Shown: positions 46,117 to 60,030, numbered from the stretch's first letter. The stretch is 64,000 nucleotides of DNA from Kalaharituber pfeilii (GCA_015179045.1 WHUZ01000056.1:248001-312000); one strand, 5' to 3'. Program-made: numbers and translations. Notes: generated from the sequence alone by a model not told the origin.

Positions 46117-47488
46117 ATGAATGTGCGTCCTCAAATAGCGGAATCTGGCCGCTCAAAGGCGCTATCCGTGTCCCTGAACCAGGACAATTCATGTTTCGCT
46201 GTTGGGGTGGATTCGGGTTTCTATAGTATGTGAAAATCTTAGATCTGGAGCTTATCTCAGGGCATCTTGGGTCTAATCATGTGTAGTATATCACTCGGAC
46301 CCTTGCACCAAACAAGAAGCAAAGAGTTCGTTAACAGCTCCCAGCTCTATGGTTGTCGTAAACAAATGCTAATCAGTTCTGCTTAGATCTCGAGGCCGGA
46401 ATTGGTATTGTAGAAATGTTGGGGCGGTCAAATTTCTTGGCTTTGGTTGGAGGTGGGCGTGCGCCGAAATTCCCCCAGAACAAAGTATGAGTCCCATTCA
46501 TCAACTTCTTGGCTATTGTAGTTGAATAAGATGATAGCTGATTGGATATACTCGGCATAGGTTGTGATATGGAACGACGTCAAAGCAATAACAGCATTCT
46601 CCCTCGAGTTTCGGTCAGAGATCAAGGCAGTCAGAATATCAAGATCCAGGATCATTGCTGTTCTGCTAAATTCCGTCCATATCTATGCCTTTTCCCAGCC
46701 CCCAGAAAAATTGCACGTCTTCGAGACATACGACAATCCATTGGGGCTCTGCGCTCTTTCTGCAAAGACGTTAGCGTTTCCCGGGCGAAAAGCTGGGTAC
46801 CTTCAACTCTTTGATCTTTCGACGGGGAATGTCACCATCATACCGGCTCATACCACACCATTAGCAGCCATCTCCATTAGCCCTAATGGTGACCTAATAG
46901 CAACGGCTTCTGAGAGGGTAAATTTCTAGGTTTCCGACATCGACGCCGCTTTTGGACAGCACTAATAAAATGATTTTTTCTTTTTAGGGAACTCTGATAC
47001 GAGTATATTCAGTAGCCACTTCATCAATGATTGCAGAACTTCGACGCGGGCTTGACCATGCTACAATATTCTCCATAGCGATTTCCCCAAGTTCCAGAAA
47101 GCTAGCTGTGACCTCTGACAAGTCAACAATACATGTTTTTGACTTACCTGCTTTATCTCAATCATCTATCCATGCTTCCGGTACAGGTGTAGAAAATGGC
47201 ACCAAGACACACAACAGCGCTTATGGGGATAACAAAAAATGGGGTTTCCTTTCCAAAATCCCGTTGCTCCCGAAATACTTTTCTTCGGAGTGGAGTTTTG
47301 CCCATGCAACCTTCGAAGGCGGAGGGCGAGGTTGCCTGGGCTGGACTGATGAGGATACAGTCATCTTAATATCAAGTGGAGAAGATCAGCAAGCCAAATG
47401 GGAGAAATTTGTCCTTGTTGATGGCGAAGTGCCAGGGACCTTAGAGCTCCAGAGAGAGGGTTGGCGACGATATCTAGACGCCGAATAG
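46117..47488 (+). CDS. HSV2: PROPPIN WD-repeat protein, HSV2/WIPI4 type
   Basis: Five exons: 46117-46225, 46287-46325, 46387-46484, 46561-46917 and 46988-47488; 1104 nt, 367 residues. PROPPINs are seven-bladed propellers that bind phosphatidylinositol 3-phosphate and work in autophagy. Blades are recognisable by [91 protein letters not shown] and [20 protein letters not shown]. The lipid-binding motif is ELRRG followed by LDHATIFSI; Leu rather than Phe before RRG is usual in the Hsv2/WDR45 branch, which is why Atg18 was not chosen. A loop between blades 6 and 7 is Ser/Gly-rich ([20 protein letters not shown]). It is convergent with the CCDC97 gene. Confidence 0.9.
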
Positions 47489-47991
47489 CCTAAGCCATGT
47501 TGCGAGTAAATGTGTTTAATTTCTTGTACTTTTGCTCACCCTTCCGCGCCTGTAATACATCCCGAGTGATAAATCATGTTTAGTATTAATTAGCATTTGG
47601 TTTATATGGTTTGCTTTATGCTTCATTTTTGTTTCCTGTCGGCGTTCGCTTTGTTCGGGTTCGTTAATGTTATTTCCTTCAATTCATTGCGTTTGGGAGT
47701 TTTCTTTTCGTTGCTTCGTTGCACTGAGCATTCTATCTGTACAGAAGTATAGACCTCATTCCTATAATTTTTGACGTAATTTGTATTCTCAAATATCCAG
47801 AGGCTATGGGCTATGGTGTGCATGAGTTTCAACAGTATACCCTTCGTCACCAATAGCAGAACAAAATATGTCAGGTGACTATATTTCTTTGAGCGATCTT
47901 TTCGTTCAGGGTAATAGCACCTGTGAATCAACGTATAGACCATGCTATATGTATCTGACCTCAATTGATAATGCTCCTGTAGACTGCCGAA
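47489..47991. other. Convergent 3' spacer
   Basis: T-rich after the PROPPIN stop (47510-47720). No gene seen. Confidence 0.5.
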
Positions 47992-48795
47992 TTAAAAGTC
48001 TTGTATTCCAGTATCTGTGCTCGGCCCTTCCACACTTGGGCTTTCTGCATCAAAGTAGGCATCCTCTACATCCCTCTCTAGCTGTTTGGTATCATCATAC
48101 GCCTCATTATCGTCAATCGTGGAATAATCCACATCTTCATCTTCTCCAGCCAAAAACCTCCTTGTCATAGCCTCTTCCCATCTTTCCCTTCCTTCCTCTT
48201 TGGTTTGTATCGTATCCTCCTCATAGTCAAACGCACTTGAGGGATCCTCACTAGCCTTCCTCAAAGCTTCCATTCTTGCTTCCGCACGCTCAAGATCAGC
48301 ATGCAGAATCCCAGACCATCCTTTTGCCTTCCCTTCAGCTTCTCTCTCTGCAGACGTCTGGAACTTTCTGATACACTTGTCGTACAAAAGAGGATCGGCG
48401 AGCTCAAGGTCGGAATTGGAGAAGTATTCGGAGTGGTTGGTCTCGATATAGCACAGGCTGAATTGTGCGCGCTCATAAAAGCAAAAACCACAAGGACATG
48501 AATGAGGTTGGGTATATTCTTGTATATTACGGGCCAAGTGACAGGGCACTTACCGTCTGTTGCGTATCTGAATGTTTCGGGCCCGTATTTGTTCAGGAGT
48601 GGGCTGATGAGCTGAGGTTGCCAATGCTGGGCTCTCCGTGTCTTCGTTCTCAGTCGGCTCCTCAGGCGCGGATGTTATACTCCGGCGTGCTGAGCTTGAT
48701 GGTACCGCCGCTGGAGACCCCGCCTGCTGGGTCGCGACCAGCGATCCTGGGGAGCTCGACCGTCCTTGCGCATGAGGCTCTTTAATGCCCGGCAT
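47992..48795 (-). CDS. CCDC97-domain protein (DUF2052), 235 residues
   Basis: Two exons (48795-48554 and 48457-47992) with a 96-nt GTAAGT...CAG intron, 708 nt in frame. The N-terminal ~75 residues are Ser/Ala/Pro-rich and disordered. The conserved domain starts at QIRARNIQIRNRRR and runs through YFSNSDLELADPLLYDKCIR, QTSAEREAEGKAKGWSGILH and ADLERAEARMEALR to an acidic tail (EEGRERWEEAMTRRFLAGED, DEDVDYSTIDDNEAYDD). This is the CCDC97 layout. In animals CCDC97 associates with the spliceosomal SF3B complex; the fungal role is inferred only. The acceptor at 48457 was chosen because it keeps the frame; a nearer upstream choice breaks it. It is divergent from the spermidine-synthase-like gene (639 bp). 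Confidence 0.85.
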
Positions 48796-49434
48796 TGCGG
48801 CTATGCGAAGATGTATGTAACTGTGCGCTCAGCCAACTGCCCTCTCGACTCTCGTGCGGGATGGATTACAGGTACGTGCGCTCTCAAGACACGATGGCCA
48901 ATCCTTGATGCGTGATGCTCCTCTTCGCTGATGTTACAGGAGCAAGCGGCGATTCTGCATCCTACGCGTGCGGCGCGGCCACATGTGTACGTGTCATCCC
49001 AGGCGCATCGCAACGCCAGCCCGAAACATCCCCACTTTCGGCTCCACAGACAACGCTCCTGCTCCTAGATTACCTGGAACTCACGCCCTTGCCTGCCCGC
49101 CGGAGCCGGTCCGCTTCAGGCCTCACCAGAGGAAGTTTATACCCTTTCTATCACTGTTTCAGGGACGGAAACGAAGTTCCAAGATCACGATCCCTGTTAA
49201 ATACCCGCATTGCATGACGATCCAATTCTGCCAGTTCCTCTAGCTGTGCGTAATTGCGCTTGACGACACGCTGGCCTTGTCTCCTTTACTACCTCTCCAT
49301 ATCTACCTCTCCATATCCACCACGTGTGAGCGATTTTGAGAACAACTCGCAGGATTTACGGGTGTTCAGCGTTTCGATTGGACTTCTTGGTTTTACGTCA
49401 CTAGGGATTGAGCCAATTCCTATGAGTTTACGTC
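48796..49434. promoter_or_regulatory. Divergent promoter of the CCDC97 and spermidine-synthase-like genes
   Basis: GC-rich on the CCDC97 side. The downstream half has a CT-rich tract with CTCTCCATATCTACCTCTCC repeats before the second gene. No gene seen. Confidence 0.5.
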
Positions 49435-51750
49435 ATGGATAACAAAAGCACTCCTGCACCACCTTCTTCACCAAAGGCGCCCAAGCAAAGATCCGAGATA
49501 TTGGTGAATCCGACGCGCGGTGCGATCCCTTACACCATTAACATAAGATTTGGGAATATACTCAGGGCAGTTATTCTTCTCATTGCAGCGGCAGTGGGAT
49601 CATATGCATCGCAATTGACACTCGGGCCCGTGTACGGAGATATCCCCACTTCACTTCATCACCAAAAAATCTGCGCCAGCATATTTGCATTAGTATGGGG
49701 CAGTAAATGGATATTCCGCCGCATTATGCGCAGGCCACTTCTCCTCTTGGCAGTTCTTGCATTTTATGTACCAGTCCTACAACGAACCTTATTCCAGTAC
49801 TCTGAGAAGTGGGGAGCTGAATATGGGCCTCTCTATACGGAAGCCGCAAGCTACTATCCAACACTGTTCCTTGCGGTGCTGGCATCGTCAGAGCTTTTGG
49901 AAATGCCAAGTTTTGTTCTTGACATCATTCCTGCGGTAGCGTCGTTCGCAATTTTTAATGGCGTCAGGGGTGAGCTTCCTGGCTTCTTAGCTCACAGAAT
50001 TGGGGCATCGTGGATATACACTCGATGTGGGCTGGCACACTTGGCGGCAGGACTGTATACATTGGTTTCCCCTTTGACTGCGCTCTTGCTTGTTATACCC
50101 GGTTTGATTCATAGTGGGTATTACAATCCAGGGTGCACTGATGCTGCCGCAGCCAGATATCTCAACGCATCGGTCGCCAGTGCGAATTACACAGTTCTGG
50201 CTCGCTCTGAGTCCATCACGGGCTATGTCTCTGTTATGGAAAATAGCTTTCTCAAGTACCGTGTCATGCGGTGTGATCATTCATTGCTGGGAGGTGAATG
50301 GCAGATACCACCACCTGGGCACGAACACCTGACGACGTTCATAAAGGAGCCGGTATATCCTGTGTTTGTAATTTTAGAAGCTGTAAGGCTGGTGAGACCG
50401 GGGCCTGCTGCTAAGAAGCCCAAAGCCCTTATGATGTGAGTTATCGATTCTAATATATGATAATTAAATTTACTCCCCAACTGTATGCTATGATACCAAT
50501 TACCCTCATCTAGCGGCCTCGGCATCGGCACCTCTCAAAACGGCATGATACGTCACGGAGTCGAGACGCACATTGTCGAACTCGACCCCGCCGTTTATAA
50601 GTATGCACAAGAATATTTCGGCCTGCTCCCCAACCACACCGCGCACATCATGGACGCGGTAAAATTCGTCAAGGGCGCAGTGATGGCAGGGGACCCTGTC
50701 AAATACGACTTTATCGTCCATGACGTATTTACGGGAGGGGCCGCGCCGTCATTCTTGTTCACAGAAGATATGGTAAACGATATGCATAAGTTGCTTGCAG
50801 ATGATGGAGTTATTGCAATTGTAAGTTACTATAATTTCTCAACCCAGCTCGGTTCCTATTTAGCCTCAAGTGGGGAACGCCAAGGGCAGGATGGGAGAGG
50901 GTGAAGGAGAGGTAGGTATTATTTTATGGCTTGACTTTCACTTAGAGTTGGGGCTTCATATCACTATGGGTATGGATATGAGTATGTGGTAATGGGATGG
51001 GGTACATCATTGTACCTGCAGCTAACTCATCTCGTTCTCATTTTCGACATAGAATTACGCCGGGGACCTAAAACAGAAGCCAGCAAAGATGGTGATCGAG
51101 ACTGCGCGCTCCGTATTTGGACACTGCAAGATATTCAGGGAGGACTATCTTGAAGACTTGAATAAGGCTGTGGATTTTACAAATATGGTGGGCTGATTTC
51201 CTTATCCTCCTATTCCATCCCTACCCCCGCACAAAGAATGCATCATCACGCGTACATGCGCATGTTCACTCCACGACAAGGCTCCTCCACATAGGGCTTC
51301 ATCGTAAGCTAGCCGTATCATCGGCCTCCCACCCCATCCCACTCCCTTCAGGCTATTGATCGTCCCTTCCCCACACAAACTCCTCGATACCTACAATGCG
51401 ACCCACTTGCTGAACCCCTTCTCCCGTCCTCTAACTTTCACACAACCCAACTCACACAACCCAACCCGCAGGTGATCTTCTGTCACAAGCCCTCCACCCC
51501 GTTCCGCTTCCGTGGTCCTCTCGAAGAAGACTTCCTTGGCTCCGTATCCCGGAAACAATTCCTGTACCCAAGCATCGAAGTCAGTCTTGACTACCTATTT
51601 GGCAAGGACAGCAACGGCGAGCTGCTACACGAGAAGACGCTGAATAAGGACACGATAAAAGAGTTTGATAAGCTGCAGAAGAAAGGTGCAGTGCATCATT
51701 GGAAGATTATGAGGTCGGTGATTCCGGCGGTGGGGTGGGAGAATTATTGA
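49435..51750 (+). CDS. Membrane-anchored spermidine-synthase-like protein, 573 residues
   Basis: Four exons: 49435-50435, 50514-50820, 51053-51187 and 51472-51750; 1722 nt in frame. The N-terminal ~220 residues hold several membrane helices (for example AVILLIAAAVGSYASQL, LLLLAVLAFYVPVL, YYPTLFLAVLASSELL, SPLTALLLVIPGLI). The C-terminal half is a Rossmann methyltransferase/aminopropyltransferase fold: MIGLGIGTSQNGMIRHGVET, the acidic VELDP after strand 2, DAVKFVKG, YDFIVHDVFTGGA, LADDGVIAINYAGDL and a C-terminal PFRFRGPLEEDF. Spermidine synthases carry a DxxD-type catalytic motif where this protein has HDVFTGG, so polyamine synthesis is doubtful. Similar membrane-fused proteins occur widely in fungi and bacteria with unknown substrates. 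Intron 3 is 284 nt, unusually long for this window. Confidence 0.87.
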
Positions 51751-51859
51751 TCTCGTTTCATGGGAGGATGATGGTGGCGGGAAAGGGGGCCGAATGAGAG
51801 GGATATGAGAGAATACTATTTTTTCTTACTTGTTAAGTTTTGTGTTTCTAGGTCATTTG

Positions 51860-51863
<4 letters not shown>

Positions 51864-51898
<35 letters not shown>
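51864..51898 (+). repeat. 35-nt T tract 114 bp after a stop codon
   Basis: An uninterrupted T run followed by CTCTTTTG, on the coding strand of the spermidine-synthase-like gene. Confidence 0.95.
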
Positions 51899-54800
51899 CT
51901 CTTTTGAGGCTCGAAATGTTACTTTGTTTGCTTTTGGCAGAGAATTTAGGATTCCATCTTCCATTGCTTCAACTACTCTGAGAATTTGGCTTAGCAATAG
52001 CTCCTTTCAGAATTATCCCAAGTCCCGCTACCCTCCCCCAATATTATTCCACTTCTGCCCTTCCTTTACTTCCTTTTTCCTAGCACTCTCGTCCCGTCGT
52101 CATGCTCCCCCCTCCGTCCCTACCAATACTAACCCTCATCCTCATCCTCGCTCCCCACTCTTCACTTCATTGCTCATTCCCCCCTGCCCGCTCCCCCCTT
52201 CCGCGTCCTCGTGCCCCATCATCTGCAACCTGCATGTTCAAAATTCGCCGTTCTCCTCTTTCCACCAACCGTACTTCCTGTTCCCGCGGCAACGAATCCG
52301 GAAGACAGTGCATCTGCATCTGCGGGACGCTTTCAACGCGGAATTCCCAAAAGCTTGACCTCCACCATGTTCGGCTGGTATCCCACAGATCTGGATATAT
52401 ATACCTGTATACCAGCCAAAGTGCGGGAACAGCAAGGGGGACCACGGCAATTTGTGTATTGTAGGGATTATAGCTAGAGACTCAAATCAAATTGAACTCC
52501 AGTACTTGCTGCTGTTGCCAACATTTCTGCTCGTATATATAAGACATTCCCAATTGTCATGGGGCGGGAAGACGGAAAGTGGGTATGGGTATGGGTATGG
52601 GTCAATACGTAAGCATGCAGAGTCAAGAGAGTGACAGCATAGCAAGGCTGGGAGAGAAGAATTGGTAGTGGTACACATGGACATAAAAATAAACATACAG
52701 ACAAATACGCACTCACACTCACACAAGTATAATATCCTCGCAGAGAAATGACAAGAGGCCTACGTAGCAGCGCGCCTGTGCATAAAGCAAAGTAGGTCAT
52801 CACGAGTTCCCCATGCAATTTGATTTTTCTTCGGAATACTAAGGGTGAAGTATGTGATTACTTTTTTCTTTCCTTATGTGCTGAGCGACTAGGTGAGCAA
52901 GTAGGTATAGGCAAGAGCGGGAGAGCGAAAAACAAAATATTGAAAGAAGAAAGGAAGAAAGCCACTGGGGATCCTGAATTCAGCCCTCCACAGTTCGCCA
53001 TCCGGGCGGATTGCAAAGTAGAAAGAGTATTGAATATAGTCTGCTGTCATGGCGCCGAACAGATGGTAAGAAAGAAAGACTATGTATCGCTCGATGCCGG
53101 GCGTAGAAACGACTGATTGACAGCTTGGTGTGAGTTGTGAATTGTGAGAAAACACCGACATGCGGGCGTGGGGGGAAGCAGAGCGGGGGTGATATCTGTC
53201 GTATCATTGAGTGATTTCGTTTGCTGTCGCAGTGATATCGCCAGTTTCCCTCGCCTCCAGCCAATGGTATCAGTCGAGTCAAAGACGTTGCATCTTCCAT
53301 CTGAACATACGTGATCATTAACTGTTCGCACACCACAGCTGTACATTACACAGACGAGATTCAAATATGGCCCAAAGAACCATCGATCCTGTCTGTCTCA
53401 AGTCTCAACTTCAATCTTGTCTGCCATTGTAAGGCAGTCCGGAGAATGTTTCCGCATCATAGTCTGGGAAGCTAACTACATAGTCGTGAACCTGGAGTTT
53501 TTTGAGCGGGAAAGTCTACCAGGTACAGCTATGATATGCTCGAGTTATGTATGTACCGTGAAGTCAAACACATGGTGGCCTATCTTGGGGCTCAGGTAGT
53601 GCATTTGTCGAGTTTTGATTTGTGAAGTCGGGGCCAAGCAACGGGTGAGCCACCTGCCATTATGGGCAGGTAACTTTCCAATAGGTAGCGTTAAGTTGTG
53701 TGTAACTTCAGGATCATTGCCTAGTCAAAATGCTATATTTGCGATTGGACATGATGATCAAAGTCTGGTTCTGCTAAGTGATACCATTATTGACGCTATG
53801 TACCTCAGGTAGCTGGACGTGTAAGTAGATCTATGGAGCCTCGCTTTCTCCATCCCGTTTCCGGATATGTCTATCCGAAACCATAACCAGGCCAGGAAAC
53901 CCTTCCAGCCCTGAATGGAAGGTGCTGCTCGTTGCTGATCATTTTCGCTTCACCGAAGCTCTTCGTAAAGCGTGTTCAGGCCCTTGCTTTTGTTACCGTA
54001 ACAGTTCACATTGTCTTACTATCCGGGGCATTCATGACGATGAAGCTCGACGACGTGAGGGATTAGTACGTGGGGTTGATCAATCCCACGCGTTCATTCG
54101 ATACCACCTCAAAGTACCCAAGCTTCCCCGCTTTGTTTGTTTTTTCTTGTCTGTCTTTGCTTTTGCCCTTTTCTTTTTGTGACTTTGCCCAATATCATTT
54201 CTTATCTCTCGCACATGCAGAGTTTTACATGTCTAGCGCCATCGAGCTTGGATTCTCAAGTACGCATCTTGCGTCCGCCGGCGACGGTAGAGCGTAGTTT
54301 AATGGATTGACGTACACAGGTAGGTGCTTATGGGGAAAGATGAGTACACATACTGAGAGCAAATCAGGGTGGCTTGAAAGTTGATGTTTCGAATAGAGGC
54401 CCGTCCTAGGTGAGCAGGCAGTTGGGCTTGAGTGAGTGTCTACAGCAGCAGCCAATCTACATAGAGAGATAGGGAGAGGCGGGACAGCAGAGACTATGAT
54501 AATATGCATCTGTCAGTCTACGATTTCTGTATTGGTGTTCACATTGATAGGAACAGATCGAGGAGGAGCGAAAAAAAAAAGAAGCAATATTTAGGGTAAG
54601 AAAAAGCAATTCAGAAGCTTGATTACCGTCCATACAAACCATTGCTGAACCTCATATCTTGGATTCGCTTTTGAGAGGTTCGGTTAATAGCTTAATATGT
54701 GAATGTAGCTAGACCAGCCCAGTAATATTTGATTACCATTTCAAGTTAGCCGAGATTGAGAATGGACCCCATATTCTGACGTTTTGATGTTCATCTGTCT

Positions 54801-57590
54801 TCTTTTCTTACTTTGGTTGGCCCTGTAGCACTGAAAGTGGAGCAGGGTGGAGCAGGGCCTTAACATGGCTGAAGGGGTAAAGTATCAAGTTACAACCAGA
54901 TGACATATACCCCGTCACACAGTGGAGTGCAACTCACGAGCACTGTATACAACTAACTGTACTGGTATATTCTGGGTATCTCAAGAGCTGCACACTATGC
55001 TGCCAAGTTCATAATCAAACCCCGAGGAAGTATTCGAGAAGCATTCCTTGGATATACAGTGCTCAACATGCGTTTGCGGCTGCACATGTTGCAGCTGCAG
55101 CTGCAAGACAATGATGGGCTCCGTTGAATACCCTTGGGGCCAGTGATTTAAATATATCAAGCCAAGAATGTAAAAAAAAAAAAAAAAAAAAAGATAGAAG
55201 CCGAGAACAAACCTTATGCATCCGGGGGTACTGCGTTCGGTATCTTTGTATCTTCGTGGGAGTATCTCATGCTGTTGACAGAACGTCCTCTGGCACAGCG
55301 CATCAGTCTTTATCCGTATCAAATTCTCATGGCATATGTACATTGTGAGCATGTACGGTAATACCTTGTACCTAATCTCAATTGAAATCAATTTTTCTGG
55401 CCCAAAATGCAATCCATAGAGTACTCTTTTTTGAGATAAGCTAGCTCACCCGGTTGGACTTATATGGTATCTTGCAGTAGGTATGCAATCTAATAAAGTT
55501 TGAATAATATATGTGATGATAGTACCTACTTGGTACACGTTCACCTGCCAGTGCGTTTCTCAACTGGCTCCCCGGCCCTGGTCACTATGGCATTTTATTA
55601 GCTCTCTCATATGAATCCTCAACATTCCGAGCCCCGAAAATTTACCGGCACCGACTCTGCTTTAAGAGAGTACTTACCACCATGGTGGAGCTGTACCACG
55701 ATGCTACGTCAAAGGAGAGTAGAGTACCATACTTCAGCATGATGGCCAAATTAAGGGCCTACCTACCTTATGTAGGCTGCAGCCCGCCCCGCTCGCCGAC
55801 CTGTATTCTCCCCCACGCTATGCCCGGCGCGCAGCAGGTTTACTTAAGTAATTATCCCCAGCGAACCTTGCCCTTTCCTGCTCCGAGCGGCTGCACTTGT
55901 GTGAAAACAGTGTACGGTTGAGCGTCAAGCATGCTGGAAGTTGAACAGCCAGGCTCAAAATAGGATCGAGTACAGATGGCCCCCTCATCTTCTGAAAGGG
56001 CTAGACGAGACTAATCCTGTTGCACATTCCGTTCCCTGTTCCCCTAGTGCCGTTTCTGCAATTGCTTGCATCATTCGCTGTTTTGTTTAAAAGGGTTGAC
56101 TGCTTATTTCTTTCACTTCGGGGCTTGCGCTGGATGGCCCTGCCATCGTTCAAAGGGAAGGCCACAGGGGGCACAGGGGGCACAGGGACGACAGAATGCT
56201 GATCGTGTTTCGGCCGTAGCTGTACTGAGGAAAGGGGTACATTGAGGCACTGGACTACCGCTACTTGTCTACCGCGGCGCTCGACGCATATTGTTCGTCT
56301 GCTGCAGCATGACGAAGGCTACAGCGGCTATCCCATAGAGGTGTCGAGCAGCGGCAAAGAGGTTTGCCAGCCGAAGCGCCTCCGCTGCGCCCTGTGACAT
56401 TATGTCAACCGGCACCAGCTTTTGCTGCCCGCTGCTTAGTCATACACTCCGCCAAAGTCTGATGATGTCGGTGATCACGTCCTACTGCTCTTTTGTACTC
56501 AGTACATTGCACGCACTACTGTAGGTAGCACTACTGTTTGTGACGGCTGATGACGACTCGCAGTTCGTATTTACATCCAGGTGACAAGACATGCAGGCGA
56601 TAGGAGAATGACAAGTTAGCGCCTCGCATGGTCAGCATTTTGAACAGGTTTCTGCGGCCCTGCATCGCTAACCCCGGATTCCCATTCCTCTCGCCAAAAG
56701 AAGACTAGTTGGGTGCATGCCTGTGTACTCGAGTACATACTGGCCTAAATTTGACACCTGAGATTATGGTGTTGTTCACCTGGCATGGCAGCCCAGCTTC
56801 ATGCCATGGTTCGGATCACTTTGAACTTGTTCTTTCTTTCTGTTCTCATTGAATCACGGCACTGAACCGGAAACTCAGTTTCCAAGCTTACGCATGCTCT
56901 AATATTTTGCATGCTTATTCAATCTACTTGGTGATGCAAGTTTCCCTTTCGGTAATATGCAATGGATTGAAACAGGCATGAACCTTACGTGCCTCATCGA
57001 AGGTGTGAAGCAGTCCTGCTTGACTGGACGCATCACACTTGCCACGAGTACTACTGGCCTTATGAGGATAATTTCAGGCATCCACCTATCATTGTGAAGA
57101 TACATATTGAAGAGTTCCTGTGGCTTGCAGAGTACATATCTCAGCTCCAATGTGGTTCAGTCCCGAAAAGCACCAATAATGGTTTGCAGTTACTGCTTTG
57201 ATTGTGCATCAACTAAGTAAGTACCGGTGGACGCATTAAGGCAGGCGCCTAAGAGAGATCCTTCAAGGTAAGCCTAATCCCTGTCGTTTTCCTTTCTCGG
57301 TTTAAATCGGGCTTGACTCGCAAAAACGCGCATGACCATTTATAGAAGAACTGGTTACGAGGTCAATCTTCTGGCTATTTGAAAAGCTGGAATATCAGTA
57401 CCCCGCGATAGGGCGTAAGAAAGTAGCCACACATTTCCTAACTACGCATAAGATAGGATGGGCTTGAGGAATGCATGATAACGCCACGTCGAGGACGAAA
57501 ATTACTACGTTCCCCCACACCCGTCTTCAGATGTTTGATTATCAAGTTCAATAATTTCACGAGACTGCAAGTCCAAACTTATTTTTGGGG

Positions 57591-57619
57591 GTGGTGGTGG
57601 TGGTGGTGGTGGTGGTGGT
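57591..57619 (+). repeat. GGT microsatellite
   Basis: About ten GGT units. On the other strand they give a run of His codons in a 69-codon frame, which is an artefact. Confidence 0.9.
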
Positions 57620-60030
57620 GATGGTAGGGTAGGACTTCAAGCCTCAACTTTTGCCATTTGGCTGTGGAACCATGGAGAGTTTCATTATTCTTGATTACAG
57701 CACCAGTTTGTTCGCGTACAAATTTCCTTAGTCTATGGATAAGAATAGTTCCTCTACTTTCGGTCCTGGCAACCAGTTTACCTCTCACTCACATGACCCT
57801 TACATTGCCCCAAATTGAGCCTGGGGTAAAATGTATGATTGCAATAAGTCAGCGGGGTGTTCTCTTCCAAATGCAGGGGAGTTAACACCCCACTCACGTC
57901 ATCGATCTTCCCAAGGGTCGCCTTCAATTTTCCTAATTTATTGCCAATAGAAAGCATATGAAGGACAATCTGTGTTCAGGTCAGTTGGAGACACTGGCGC
58001 TGAGCAAGTTTGACGGAGCGCTAGCGTGTGCGATAACAATATCGAGACGGATCTGTATATCCCTAACACCGTCTCAATATATATGTAAGTACTCTACCTG
58101 TACCTAGATAGGCCCGGGGCCATCAGCAAGTTTCGTCCACATCAATTAGTTTATTTGTTTCACTGATTGATTTGTGACGGTATGATCATGCCGTGCGCAA
58201 TTAAAGTCATTAGCATTCTATTCGTACCATTTGGTCAATGAACGGGTTGAAGAGACGAACACACTCTTAGGTTGAGGCCAATGAGCGGAACCGCGATCTA
58301 ACTTAGCAGGTCAAAAGTTGGTGAAAGCTTTCCATGAGCTGATTAAGGTGATGTGTCGTGCTCTCAGCCCTCGGCACAATGGGCAAACTAGATTGGAATA
58401 TATGTCGCCGCACCACTTGAGGCCTGAGGACAGGATGCCTTGCCAACGCCAGCTGTGTTAGTGGCGACAAGAAGTTCACACCGATGTCCACTGCGGAAGC
58501 AGGGTTTACACAGATAATGCGAAATAATAACAGGAAATAATGGATCTTATACCCGTGGTTACGTTATCCATGATTCCATATGATCACATCTCCAGCATGG
58601 TCTGTTTTCAGGCTTTTTTTTCTTGCCTTCCTAGGAACGTTACTCCGATTATGTCACTGAATACATATGTTCCTCCATACAACATATGTCTTTGCTTCCA
58701 GCGAACAACCCTTTTGTTTCCGTGACTGCTGCCCTGCTTTTTGCTTCGGAATTTCTAGAAGCTAGGACCTTGTCGAAGCAACCATCAACTCTCCACGACT
58801 CTTGCTTTCTACGTACGTTGCCAAGGTTTACATGCTTGAGAAATGCAAACGCAAACACGCAAGTTCTACAAATTACCATGGGGGTGGTGGGAGCGTAAGC
58901 TAGGTGGATAGAAGCCATGGTGTGGGGGTGATCTTAACGGCGAGGAGGGCACAAATTATCATAGGATGGATGTTGATACATATGCAAGAAGGAATCCGTG
59001 GTTGGATCGATCGTTGTTCGGCCTTGGCACTCCTGGATGATTTCGATTTTGATTATAGGATACGATTATGAAGCAGGTGTGGGAAGAATAGATGATTCTC
59101 TAGATGTACAAAACGTGAGAGATCATATTTCCTGATAGATTTGATTAATTTCAAGTGATCGATAGATTCCTATTTTCATCCTGGTAAGATAAACATAGTT
59201 TCTGGGCACATGAACAGGCACACCCAAAATTCATCTGAGCAGTCTTTATTTCTCATTTCTCATTTCTGTTTGGCCCGCCATTTGCGAATTTGCGAACTTC
59301 TCACACTAAGGCTCAAGCCCATGCTAGGACAACGTACTGTACAGATGGAACCAGAGAGCACAACCTATATGGATACTCTCTGTACCACAATATTGCGCAA
59401 ACTTGCACAAGGCATCAATAAAGTAGTACTGTTGTGCAATATGCAACCAAACAGTGCTCACCATTTGCCCATCCATGCACGATACGAGTATTTTAAACTA
59501 GTCTATAGTCGATATTGCTATCGATATCATGTATCAGGGTGGGTATCGGACCGAGCCTGAAGGCTAAGCCAGGTTTGGCCTGTGAGAGGGCAATATTAGC
59601 GAGTTGACAGACGTGCGGTCTTACTACGCATCCAGACTAGTTGCAACGTGGAGTGAATTATCACTACGAGTAGTTAGGTACACGTAGAGTACGTCTACTC
59701 TATGATAGACGTGGGGAAAGGGGAAGGGAGCTGTTTTGCAGGTTTATACATACGGGTTTGTGTTCCATTTCGATGCGCAAGGTTAGATGCCAAGATTTAG
59801 GTTATTAACTGAAGATCCTCGGAGAATTTGCGCAGCTGTATATTTTGTATATACAATCTATGATGTTCATTCTTGTGTCGCCCAGCAAACAAGGGATTCC
59901 AGAAAGTTATATGAAAGATCATATGGGTAGGGGCCGAGCGATGTGCCATTCGCCCGGAAATACAACCGTCCTGCGTCAGCGCGCAAGTGGAGGTATAAAA
60001 TAAAGACAAAACTATATAGTGAATGGTGTC

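Noticed and set aside
52579..52602. Telomere-like GGGTAT repeat
   Set aside because: Only about four units, internal, and not the TTAGGG unit usual in filamentous ascomycetes.
57579..57788. Frame with a run of His codons
   Set aside because: The His run is the GGT microsatellite read on the other strand.
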